DNA from: Victivallaceae bacterium
Lineage (GTDB): Bacteria > Verrucomicrobiota > Lentisphaeria > Victivallales > Victivallaceae
Assembly (NCBI GenBank): GCA_028717165.1
Contig: JAQUOK010000149.1
Location: 1 to 7,206, forward strand
Direction of reading: 5' to 3'
Length of the DNA: 7,206 bases
Shown here: one piece after another, positions 1 through 6,821 of the stretch
How the letters are laid out: the number at the start of each line of letters is the position of its first letter
Numbering within the stretch: position 1 is the stretch's first letter
The notes under the pieces: generated by a model
Seen by the model: only the letters and a program-made list of their open reading frames with translations
Databases searched by the model: none
What the model was told of the DNA's origin: nothing
Position numbers and translations under genes: made by a program

Positions 1-83
1 AGACAACAATACGAGCGTACCGTCAAGGAACCTGCAGAGGGATATGAAAGGTCACGCGTACTCCAACTTACCCCGCATTCCTG

Positions 84-229
84 AAAAATTATTTGTTCAA
101 GCGATTCCCGTATTCATGCGGGAGTCTTCTGATTGTTCGAAACTTTTGTGATTATCTATATGGCTGCGGAAACATCGAAGCCAAGGAACTTAATGGAAAA
201 GACAGGAATAAAAATTACTTATTCAAGCG
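84..229 (+). repeat. Imperfect 20-bp direct repeat pair
   Basis: The 20 bases at 84-103 and at 210-229 match at 18 of 20 positions (consensus AAAAATTAYTTRTTCAAGCG). The copies are 126 bp apart, exactly 42 codons, so both read KNYLFKR in the recombinase frame. The flanks do not match well. It could be a scar of local duplication in the decayed 5' part of the recombinase, or chance. Confidence 0.4.
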
Positions 230-990
230 CGCTAAACTCCTGAAACGTTTCTCAGAGTTAAAAACTGAACAGGACGAGGTGTGTAAACAACTCAGGGACG
301 GGGGAGACGTTGCGATTCTGACGCCGCGCTATACCGAACTTGCCAATGCGCTGGATGAAGTAAAACGCGAGCTTGAAAGCATCGGTGAAATCTATTCCAC
401 TGACAATCTGGCGGAAACCTGCGGTTCAATTGAAGCCGTCTGGGAGGAGCTGTTCCCGGCGGAACGTTATAAACTGGCGCATCAGCTCATCGACAAGATT
501 ACCTTATACGCCGACCACATTGTCATGGATGTAAAACATTATGGGTTAAAATCCCTGCGAACTCAAAGCCGATCAGGATGTGAAAGCGTACCAGCCGGGA
601 AACAGCGAAATTATCCAGTTGAACATACCGGTTCTGGTCAAACGCTGGAATGGGCGTAAGCTCATTGTCACCCCGGATGATGGGAAATGCGAAGCGGAGA
701 TACCGGAATGCGAACCTACCGCTCTTGCAAAACGCCTGGCACAGGCGCATAAATGGATAGAATTGCTCGAAAGCGGGAAATATTCCACGCTCTCTCAACT
801 GGGTGAAGCGTTCAACTGCGATCTGTCCAAGGTAATGAAAATCCTTAATTTAGCCAGCCTTTCCCCAAAAATCCAGAAGATGATGGTTGAAGGCAACATT
901 CCGCAATCTTTGGCGCTCAGAAGATTATACGGAAATATCCCGATTGAATGGGAAGAACAGGAGCAGATGTTTTTGCCGCATTCAATGTAA
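93..990 (+). pseudogene. Large serine recombinase, C-terminal remnant with frameshift
   Basis: This is the C-terminal part of a large serine site-specific recombinase (integrase/resolvase class). Two reading frames make up one protein. The first (to 659) carries a charged, coiled-coil-like stretch and then a block of the type VWEELFPAERYKLAHQLIDK, which follows the coiled coil in this family. The second (about 559-990) continues with a KRWNGRKLIV segment and a C-terminal helix-turn-helix: HKWIELLESGKYSTLSQL, then LSPKIQKMM, ending in PIEWEEQEQMF. The frame changes between 550 and 562; the simplest reading is one extra base (or two, or five, missing), giving ...GLKSL followed by ELKADQDV. There is no catalytic resolvase domain with its nucleophilic serine, and no clear zinc ribbon. 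The sequence left of about 180 is not recognisable as recombinase in any frame, so the start used here (a TTG) is only the edge of the open frame. The gene is almost certainly inactive. Family assignment is from remembered motifs. Confidence 0.8.
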
Positions 991-1298
991 ATTGGAATAA
1001 TGTCCTTTTCCATCAATAAGCGTTTCAAGTCGCGCTCACCTATATCTCACAAATCGGTCGATTTTTGTCTGTTTGTCGGTCGATTATAAGAACGTTTTCG
1101 GTCATTCGCCGAAATGAAAGTGGTTCGTGTTATGGGTACGCCATGCCTGGATAAGAGATTACTTGGTGAGTATATCTGTCTTGCAAATTTAACATTCAAT
1201 ATTAAATCTGCAAAAGCTCTTTTTGGCACTTCACAGAATAAATCAGCATTTTTACCGATAAAATCCTGATTTTTGATTGATTTAGTTTTAAGGCAAGT
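991..1298. other. Intergenic region between recombinase remnant and hipBA
   Basis: I find no recognisable gene here. It holds a 10-bp direct repeat (TCGGTCGATT at 1054-1063 and 1076-1085, 22 bp apart), a 6-bp stem with 7-nt loop (TTTCGG 1096-1101, CCGAAA 1109-1114), and an AT-rich run toward hipB. An ATG frame of 51 codons (1114-1269, beginning MKVVRVMGTP) is open. It has no ribosome binding site and I recognise no relative. It could be a decayed gene start or chance. Confidence 0.5.
1054..1085. repeat. 10-bp direct repeat spaced 22 bp
   Basis: TCGGTCGATT occurs at 1054-1063 and again at 1076-1085. The left copy sits in an imperfect palindrome, AATCG-GT-CGATT. A 22-bp spacing puts both copies on about the same face of the helix, which would suit a protein-binding site. 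The position just after the recombinase gene would suit a relic of an attachment or crossover site. Neither use is shown. Confidence 0.35.
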
Positions 1299-1320
1299 TA
1301 TATTAGTCTTTAGTGATATA
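1277..1320 (+). promoter_or_regulatory. Candidate hipBA promoter with overlapping operator dyad
   Basis: A sigma-70-like promoter can be read as TTGATT (1277-1282), a 16-bp spacer, and TATATT (1299-1304). Overlapping the -10 is an imperfect dyad: arm TATATTA (1299-1305), 8-bp spacer, arm TGATATA (1314-1320), with one mismatched pair. HipB-family repressors bind inverted arms separated by 8 bp in the E. coli hip operon, so this is a reasonable place for autorepression. The region is AT-rich, so chance matches are likely. Confidence 0.4.
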
Positions 1321-1352
1321 AAAAGCAATTAACGAAAGGTATAGTTGTCATT

Positions 1353-1658
1353 ATGGATTTTTATACTATGAATGATAATGCCATAGTTGAGGAACTGGGA
1401 CAGAGGATTAAACGTTTTCGCCTGAACCGTAATATGACGCAGAGCGAAGTAGCGGAAAAATCCGGTCTGGCCCGGTACAGCATATCGCAACTTGAAAACG
1501 GCGGCAACTTCAGTTGCCTTACTTTGGTTAAAGTATTGCGTACTCTGGAATGCCTGGAAAAGCTTGATTCTTTTCTGGCTCCGCCGGGCATCAGTCCTTT
1601 ACAGTTGGCGAAAATGCAAGGCAAAATCCGGGAACGGGCATCCGGACAACATAAATAA
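1353..1658 (+). CDS. hipB: HipB-like XRE-family antitoxin/transcriptional repressor
   Basis: This is a 101-residue DNA-binding protein of the Cro/C1 (XRE) helix-turn-helix class. The HTH spans roughly residues 28-50 (MTQSEVAEKSGLARYSISQL followed by ENG), the typical pattern of alternating helix and turn. The short C-terminal tail is LQLAKMQGKIRERASGQ. It lies immediately before a HipA-like kinase on the same strand, 11 bp apart, which is the standard antitoxin-toxin order. The expected job is to bind and hold HipA inactive in the cytoplasm and to repress its own operon. The start at 1353 is chosen because GAAAGG lies about 13 bases upstream. An alternative ATG at 1368 has no ribosome binding site of its own but would keep the whole HTH. 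The gene appears intact. Confidence 0.85.
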   Translation: MDFYTMNDNAIVEELGQRIKRFRLNRNMTQSEVAEKSGLARYSISQLENGGNFSCLTLVKVLRTLECLEKLDSFLAPPGISPLQLAKMQGKIRERASGQHK

Positions 1659-1669
1659 AGGTCTAAACT

Positions 1670-2968
1670 ATGGCTTCTGAGTATAAAGTAACGAAAGTCA
1701 CAATATGGGGACATATGGTTGGAGCTCTGGCGTGGAATCCGTCCCGCAACCTCGGAGAATTCGAATTCGATCCTGCTTTCACGAAACTCGGCATGGATCT
1801 GGCGCCGTTGCACATGCCGCTCGGCCGCTCCCGGGAAATATTCAGTTTTCCCGATCTGAATCGAGCAACTTATTTCGGATTGCCGGGCATGCTGGCTGAT
1901 GCTTTGCCGGACCGCTGGGGTAATCAACTGATCGACCGTTGGTTGGCTTTGCACGGCCGGAGCCGGGAAGATTTCAGCCCTGCGGAAAGGCTGTGTTATA
2001 TGGGCAAGCGTGCGATGGGAGCGTTGGAATTCGCGCCGGTACTGCATGGAACAAACAACCGTTCGGTTAAGGTGGAAATCGAGCATCTGGTAGAACTCGC
2101 CAGGGATATACTGAAACAAAGGGACAGTATGTCTTTGAATATGAATGACGAAAAGACGGAAGCCGTCAAGGAAATATTGCGCGTCGGGACTTCCGCCGGG
2201 GGAGCGAGAGCCAAGGCGGTGCTGGCGATAAATCCGCAAAACGGGATTATCAAATCAGGCCAGGTCGATGCCGGAAAAGGCTTTGAATACTGGCTCCTTA
2301 AGCTTGACGGCGTTACCAACCAACAACTTGGCGATCCGAAGGAATATGGCAAAATCGAATACGCTTACTACCTGATGGCGGGAGCGGCCGGAATTGAAAT
2401 GACGGAAAGCAAACTTATTCATGAGGGAAACCGGGCGCATTTTATGACCAGGCGTTTTGACCGTGGAGATAATGGAGAAAAAAATCATTTGCAGTCGTTG
2501 TGCGGAATTGCCCATTACGATTACAACTCTCCCGGCGCTTACAGCTATGAACAGGCCTTTCAGGTAATGGACCGGCTGCGTCTGGATTATCGGCAGAAAG
2601 AACAACTTTTCCGCCGGGCGGTGTTCAATGTCATGGCGCGAAACCAGGACGACCACACCAAAAATATTTCTTTTCTGATGAACCGGGACGGAGTCTGGCG
2701 GCTCGCGCCGGCCTATGACTTGACCTATGCGTTCAATCCCGAAAACCGGTGGACGTACAGGCACCAGATGCTGATTAACGGCAAGGCGGAAAATTTCAAT
2801 GTGTCCGATCTGCTTGAACTGGCGGAATATGCCGGAATCAAAAACGGTTCCGAAATTATATGCCAAGTCAGAAACGCATTGGATAAATGGTTTGATTTCG
2901 CGAATATAGCCGGATTGATAAAATCCAAAGCTGAACGGATAGCACAGGGATTCCGCTTCCCGGATTAA
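1670..2968 (+). CDS. hipA: HipA-like serine/threonine kinase toxin
   Basis: This 432-residue protein is of usual HipA length. HipA enzymes phosphorylate translation factors (glutamyl-tRNA synthetase in E. coli) and so stop growth; the cognate HipB blocks them. An N-terminal HipA domain (roughly 1-120) precedes the kinase. A glycine-rich loop at 173-186 (GTSAGGARAKAVLA) has S175 in the position of the E. coli autophosphorylation serine and K182 as likely nucleotide-binding lysine. The catalytic loop NQDDHTKN (325-332) supplies D327 and N332. The metal-binding aspartate is D350 in APAYDLT. All expected residues are present and there is no interruption, so it is probably active. An AAAGG sequence overlapping the hipB stop lies about 8 bases before the ATG, which supports this start and co-expression with hipB. 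The actual target cannot be told from sequence. Confidence 0.92.
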   Translation: MASEYKVTKVTIWGHMVGALAWNPSRNLGEFEFDPAFTKLGMDLAPLHMPLGRSREIFSFPDLNRATYFGLPGMLADALPDRWGNQLIDRWLALHGRSREDFSPAERLCYMGKRAMGALEFAPVLHGTNNRSVKVEIEHLVELARDILKQRDSMSLNMNDEKTEAVKEILRVGTSAGGARAKAVLAINPQNGIIKSGQVDAGKGFEYWLLKLDGVTNQQLGDPKEYGKIEYAYYLMAGAAGIEMTESKLIHEGNRAHFMTRRFDRGDNGEKNHLQSLCGIAHYDYNSPGAYSYEQAFQVMDRLRLDYRQKEQLFRRAVFNVMARNQDDHTKNISFLMNRDGVWRLAPAYDLTYAFNPENRWTYRHQMLINGKAENFNVSDLLELAEYAGIKNGSEIICQVRNALDKWFDFANIAGLIKSKAERIAQGFRFPD

Positions 2969-3086
2969 TACTACGAATTAAGTATAATATTTAAGTGCCC
3001 TCTGAGTTGAAAATTGCCTGAAAAACAGTACATTAACATGTTCACGACTGGTATTTTACCGGTTTCCGGTCGGAGCGTTTTACGGT

Positions 3087-3365
3087 ATCGATTCCCAGCG
3101 CCGCGACCAACTAATGGGCTTTGCTTCTGACCTCGGACTGCAATTGTTCGTCGCCTCTCCGGATCAGGACGGGGTTAAGGATGAAATCGCTTTTTCCACC
3201 TCTCTGCTGGTGATCAAGGATATTGATTTCAATGTCCACCTTCACGCCTGCCACTGGAATGTCCGCCGTGAAAAGGATTTATTTATTGAAGAAGCTGAAA
3301 CTGACGCTATCCCGCGGTTCGGGGAAGAATTAGGGAAAGAACCGGAAGCAACAGGCATAGTATGA
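3087..3365 (+). pseudogene. JetC-like (Wadjet SMC ATPase) C-terminal remnant
   Basis: This open frame reads DSQRRDQLMGFASDLGLQLF followed by VASPDQDG and a strand-rich end. The pattern fits the region after Walker B in SMC/MukB-like ATPases of Wadjet systems, where a helix is followed by a GLQ-hhh-AsP strand. A full JetC is over 1000 residues; only about 90 codons remain. There is no Walker A, coiled coil, ABC signature or Walker B. Upstream of about 3087 the same frame is open to 3006 but reads as non-homologous sequence, so the break lies near there. The stop codon overlaps the next ATG as ATGA (3362-3365), the tight coupling expected between jetC and jetD. A local ATG at 3114 could start an 83-residue peptide, but no function is expected. 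Recognition rests on the motif plus the jetD neighbour. Confidence 0.65.
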
Positions 3366-4573
3366 ATGAAAATGATTATCGCAAACTGATCAGAGCCAGG
3401 CTGGACGCCGCTCCCCGGCTGGAACAGTATTTGAAAAAAGTTGTAACCTGCTGTTCCGCGAAAATTCCCGGACAGATTACGCTGGACGCGTTTGGAAAAG
3501 AGGAACTGTTTGCTATGGGACAGCTTTTTCATCCGCAGGCTTTAAAAATCCGGGGCGGCAAAGTAATTTTGATCCCGCAAAAAATGATAGAAGCCGGAAT
3601 TGATTTTAAAAGTTGGCTGGAGGCGGCGGCGTCACTGGTTGCCGCCAGCTTGAATTCAGAGGGAAAAAAGGGAGAAAGTCCGGAACAACTGATCGGGAAA
3701 CTGGAAATACTTTATCCGGCATTTTCTGCCGCATTTGAAATACTGAAGGCACAAAACAGCGCAGTAAAAAAGAAGATCACGGTACTCGGTTTCGATGCGG
3801 CTCTCGCCCATTATCGTTTGGCATTGGACGCCTCGGAATATTTAATGAACTCGGAAGCGGCGCTTAGCCCGGCTGAATTCGGCGCGAAGTTTACCGGGAA
3901 CAGCAAAAGTTTCAAGCCCGGTTCGGCAATCTGGAATCTTACCGCCATGCTGCTGGCGGCGGAATTGAACGCAGCGCCGGAGACGGTCATGAGCGCCTGC
4001 GGACTGATTGAAAACCCTACGGCTTCGACCGTTGCGGTGTACGGCCCTTTCATCTGTTATCGCGGCGATACCAGGTTGGACTGGATAAGCAAATTATGGA
4101 AACTGGGCGAAGCGGCGATTCTCCATGCCGGCAACCTCGAACATCTCACCCGCATAGAAATAGAAGGCGCGGCCGTTCCGGAAGTAATTACCTGTGAAAA
4201 CGAATCGCCGTTCAATTTCATGCAGCGCGAGCCGGATTTGCCGCCGCTGGTGTACACCGCCGGTTTTCCCAACAGTACGGTGCGGCGTTTTCTGGCATTG
4301 CTGCCGAAACGAACCAAAATCCGGCATTGGGGAGATACCGATCCGGAAGGGTTGGCTATCGCGGCGATAATCAATCGTATTCGTCCGGTCGAACTTTTCC
4401 GGTGCGGTGTTGCCGAATGTGAAGAGTTATCCGACTCGTTACGTCCGCTCGACAAACGTAAACGCGCACGCGGAGAAATCATGCTTCGCGATCCGGAATT
4501 CCCGTTCCGCAAAGAGTTGGAGTTTTCTCTGAATTACGGTTGGCTGGAACAGGAATCCTGGACTCCATTTTGA
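3362..4573 (+). CDS. jetD: JetD-like TOPRIM nuclease subunit (Wadjet, DUF2220-type)
   Basis: This 403-residue protein resembles JetD, the TOPRIM-domain nuclease of Wadjet anti-plasmid systems. In those systems JetABC, an SMC motor complex, extrudes circular DNA and JetD cleaves it. The N-terminal ~260 residues are a helical/winged-helix arm. The C-terminal TOPRIM fold starts at VITCENESPF with conserved E279, followed by VYTAGFPNSTVRRFL and the metal-binding GDTD (D325, D327) in RHWGDTDPEG. The end, YGWLEQESW, matches the closing motif of the family. Length and catalytic residues look complete. The start overlaps the JetC remnant stop (ATGA), so translation was probably coupled. JetA, JetB and the body of JetC are absent from the window, so a working Wadjet complex cannot be formed from these genes alone. 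The Wadjet subtype cannot be settled by eye. Confidence 0.78.
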   Translation: MNENDYRKLIRARLDAAPRLEQYLKKVVTCCSAKIPGQITLDAFGKEELFAMGQLFHPQALKIRGGKVILIPQKMIEAGIDFKSWLEAAASLVAASLNSEGKKGESPEQLIGKLEILYPAFSAAFEILKAQNSAVKKKITVLGFDAALAHYRLALDASEYLMNSEAALSPAEFGAKFTGNSKSFKPGSAIWNLTAMLLAAELNAAPETVMSACGLIENPTASTVAVYGPFICYRGDTRLDWISKLWKLGEAAILHAGNLEHLTRIEIEGAAVPEVITCENESPFNFMQREPDLPPLVYTAGFPNSTVRRFLALLPKRTKIRHWGDTDPEGLAIAAIINRIRPVELFRCGVAECEELSDSLRPLDKRKRARGEIMLRDPEFPFRKELEFSLNYGWLEQESWTPF

Positions 4574-4651
4574 ACAAGCCGCGGATAATGGGAGATTAGT
4601 TTTGACGGATTGAAGATATCATTTTAAACTACTCCAAGAGTGTGTTTTCAG

Positions 4652-5023
4652 TCAAAATTGATAGCCGCGCTGACACCAATAGCGCCAATCTTCGACTGCC
4701 TGTATGGTATCATCGTCATCAGTGTCATACGGAGACAACTGGGAGAGCGGAACCGCCAGGTTGCGGGAATTCCAGGATATCATAACATAAATGTCATGCG
4801 TGCAGTTATCTTCCGGAGCCAGCTTTTTAACCGAGACCTTTTCCCCGAGCTCAAGAGGAGATGAATTGATTTTAATTACGCATTCTGCCCTGAACGGCCA
4901 GGAAATGGTATCCTGAAGATAATAGTACCAGCCCATGGCATGCTCTTCTTCTCCATAGGCGTCAACAATGATTTCATTTATAATTCTGTCTTCCCGTTCC
5001 TGGTCTTCGGCTATTGGTTTCAT
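4652..5023 (-). CDS. CcbP-like small calcium-binding protein
   Basis: This 123-residue acidic cytoplasmic protein resembles the CcbP family, named for a cyanobacterial calcium-binding protein that influences heterocyst formation. Family-like features are the GWYYYLQDTISWPFRAEC block (residues 31-48), a SPLELGEKVSVKKL strand pair (55-68), and the acidic C-terminal part LSPYDTDDDDTIQAVEDWRYW (roughly 96-116). That acid-rich stretch is where calcium would be bound. There is no signal peptide or membrane segment. AAGGA sits about 6 bases before the ATG at 5023, so the start is well supported. It converges with jetD (78 bp between stops) and diverges from the TOTE gene (108 bp between starts). The gene appears intact. 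Its role outside cyanobacteria is not known, and any defence role is inference from position only. Confidence 0.8.
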   Translation of the reverse strand: MKPIAEDQEREDRIINEIIVDAYGEEEHAMGWYYYLQDTISWPFRAECVIKINSSPLELGEKVSVKKLAPEDNCTHDIYVMISWNSRNLAVPLSQLSPYDTDDDDTIQAVEDWRYWCQRGYQF

Positions 5024-5131
5024 TGTTTTCCTTATGGTTGCAAAGGTTTTAATGTTTATTGCTTTAATTTTTCACTGATTCGGTTAATTTATCATATTCA
5101 GAGAAAATGTAAATTTCGATACTATATAAAT
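5024..5131. promoter_or_regulatory. AT-rich divergent intergenic region
   Basis: This 108-bp spacer separates the divergent ccbP-like gene and the TOTE-type gene and must hold the promoters of both if they are transcribed separately. It is much richer in A and T than the genes on either side. I could not choose a convincing -35/-10 pair with good spacing on either strand. The only clear signal is the ribosome binding site for the minus-strand gene. Confidence 0.35.
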
Positions 5132-6350
5132 ATGAATAATGCCGTGGATATTAAAAAGAGACTGTCTGAACTGCAACGTGAACTTGTGGAACTGGATTCC
5201 AAGCGAAACGTTATTATGGATGAAATTCGCAGACTCCCAAAAATGCGGAATATTTCAGCCTCGCGCTGCGAGTTTAATGAACATGAGAAAATCATCTCTA
5301 TTCAAAGGCAGGACAGATGTTTATCCACGGCGTTTTGAGAGCAAAAAAACCGGGAAATCAGGTTATCAGCCGGCATGCGCTAACGAATGGCTTCCCGGAA
5401 TATGCAAAAAGCCGAAAATCAAATGCGGAGACTGTTCAAGTCGTAAATTGTTGCCGGTTACCGAGCAGGTGCTGAGATCACATCTGGTTGGAGTCGATGA
5501 AAAAGGGAATGATTTTACCATTGGAATTTACCCTTTGCTGGATGATGAAACCTGTTGGTTCCTGGCGGTTGATTTTGATAAGAAAGACTGGTCGAATGAT
5601 GTTTCAGCATTCATAAGCACCTGCAATAAATTGAATATTCCGGCCGCGGTCGAACGTTCCCGGTCGGGAAACGGGGCGCATGTCTGGATATTCTTCTCTG
5701 AGCCGGTTCCGGCTTCAAGGGCACGGCAGACGGGAGGATTTATCCTGACTGAAACAATGGAGAACCGTCCTGAATTAGGCTTTGCTTCCTATGACCGATT
5801 CTTTCCCAATCAGGATACCTTGCCGAAGGGCGGATTTGGCAATCTCATTGCTTTGCCGTTGCAGGCAAAGCCGCGAAAATCAGGTAACAGCGTATTCCTG
5901 GATGAACAGTTTATTCCTTATGAAAATCAATGGGAATATCTTTCCGGTATCCGCAGAATGTCTTTGTCGAAGGTACAGAAATTTGCCGATGAGGCGATAA
6001 AAAACAACCGGGTTACCGGGGTTGCCCAAATTGTAGATAATGACGAAGAGCCGCCTTGGGAACAGCCGCCTTCTCGAAAACGCAAGGAAAAACCGCTGAA
6101 TATCACTTTGCCTTCCAAACTTGATACTTTATTTCTTACTCTGCCGATTTCATGGAGGGGAATACTGGCTCAATATGCCGGGAAACTGCATCGACTCCAT
6201 CATAATAAAAAAGAAATTTTAATATTTGATTATTTTGACAACGAGATTCCGGTAACATCCAGAATGTTCAAGCGCCGGTGTTCGGGCTACAAAGCAATAG
6301 GCTATGAAATAGATTACAGCGATGAAGTACACCAGAAAACCCTATTCTGA
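5132..6350 (+). pseudogene. TOTE-type archaeo-eukaryotic primase with deleted SF2 helicase
   Basis: Intact relatives (TOTE conflict-system proteins) carry an N-terminal coiled coil, an archaeo-eukaryotic primase (AEP) domain and a long SF2 helicase. Here the coiled coil (from ATG 5132, MNNAVDIKKRLSELQRELVE) runs in one frame to EHEKI and the AEP domain continues one frame later from about 5295 (SLFKGRTDVYPRRFE). The second frame alone has an internal ATG at 5283 and would give a 355-residue protein. It shows four cysteines likely to bind zinc (PACANEWLPGICKKPKIKC plus GDC), the AVDFD catalytic acids, the SGNGAHVWIFF histidine motif, and DRFFPNQDTLPKGGFGNLI. After PPSRKRKEKPLNITLP (to 6113) the protein jumps directly to LDTLFLTLPISWRGILAQYA, then GKLHRLH, the extreme C-terminus of the helicase with motif VI. 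Walker A, Walker B and the rest of the motor are missing. Motif VI has lysine where I remember arginine (QYAGRLHR). The AEP fold could still be made and active. Confidence 0.82.
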
Positions 6351-6456
6351 AAACAGAGGCTATCTGATACCTGAGCAATTTTTTACTCCGATTTGTATAA
6401 ACTCAAACAGAAAGTATTATCGTCATGCCAAGTTCAACACTGAGATATGAAATACG
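6351..6456. other. Convergent intergenic spacer
   Basis: This is 106 bp between the stop of the TOTE remnant and the stop of the minus-strand unknown gene. It contains a run of six T at about 6380-6386 after a sequence that forms only a 3-bp stem, so I do not call a terminator. Nothing else recognisable was seen. Confidence 0.3.
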
Positions 6457-6821
6457 TTACTGTTTATTCTTCAAAAACTTGTGCAGCTTGCGGCAGACGC
6501 CGTCAAACTCATTTTGCCATGTTTCATTGTGCATGAAAATCAATGGGCCTTCATATTCGTCAACATATTCATCAAGCAAATCTTCCGCCGTCATTGAAAG
6601 TTCCGGTTCATCCTCCTCGCTCAGCACCGCTTTCTCAATCAAATATCCGCCGAGGACATTTAATCCGCTCAAATACCGGTCCGGGTTTTTGCCGACTTAT
6701 CTCCGATACCGCAGTTTTGCCAGAATGCGGTAAAAATTTCCTGGAACCGCGCGGCAAGTTCTTTTTCCCGTTGCGGTTCTTCCCTCAAGGACCAGTCATC
6801 GAATTTCAGGTTAGTGTTCAT
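6457..6821 (-). pseudogene. Unknown small acidic protein, frameshifted in an A5/T5 run
   Basis: I do not recognise the family. The gene starts at ATG 6821, inside the stop of the exonuclease gene (ATGA overlap, 6818-6821), so the two are translationally coupled. The first frame reads MNTNLKFDDWSLREEPQREK and on to CGIGDKSAK, then leaves frame and stops at 6669. The following frame reads NPDRYLSGLNVLGGYLIEKA, then an acidic stretch (SEEDEPELSMTAEDLLDEYV), and ends KLHKFLKNKQ at 6457. Adding one base to the five-base homopolymer at 6686-6690 (T on the plus strand) joins both halves into one protein of about 121 residues with a smooth join (AKNPDRYLSG). This is strong internal evidence for one gene with a single-base deletion, or for a base-calling error. 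The protein is rich in glutamate and aspartate, helical in look, with no signal peptide or membrane segment. Confidence 0.65.

Noticed and set aside
1047..1328. Minus-strand open frame in the gap before hipB
   Set aside because: I see no ribosome binding site, no recognisable family, and it runs through the candidate hipBA promoter. The possibility of a decayed gene is not excluded.
1361..2239. Long minus-strand open frame (292 codons)
   Set aside because: It lies antisense across hipB and hipA, both of which have clear family motifs, ribosome binding sites and operon spacing. The minus-strand translation has no recognisable domain.
2255..2866. Minus-strand open frame (203 codons)
   Set aside because: It is a shadow of the hipA kinase domain, whose catalytic motifs are on the plus strand.
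2970..2985. ATACT / AGTAT inverted repeat after hipA
   Set aside because: The stem is only 5 bp of A and T with no T run; not a convincing terminator.
3034..3041. AACATGTT palindrome as a LexA-type site
   Set aside because: It does not fit either the CTGT-N8-ACAG or the GAAC-N4-GTTC pattern, and an 8-bp palindrome is common by chance.
4057..4512. Minus-strand open frame (151 codons)
   Set aside because: It is antisense to the TOPRIM domain of the JetD-like gene and low-complexity (rich in S, R and N).
4600..4657. TTTTGAC / GTCAAAA inverted repeat between jetD and the ccbP-like gene
   Set aside because: The 7-bp arms are AT-rich and separated by 44 bases, so they are unlikely to form a terminator hairpin.
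6358..6390. Possible terminator after the TOTE remnant
   Set aside because: There is a T6 run, but only a 3-bp stem could be formed before it.
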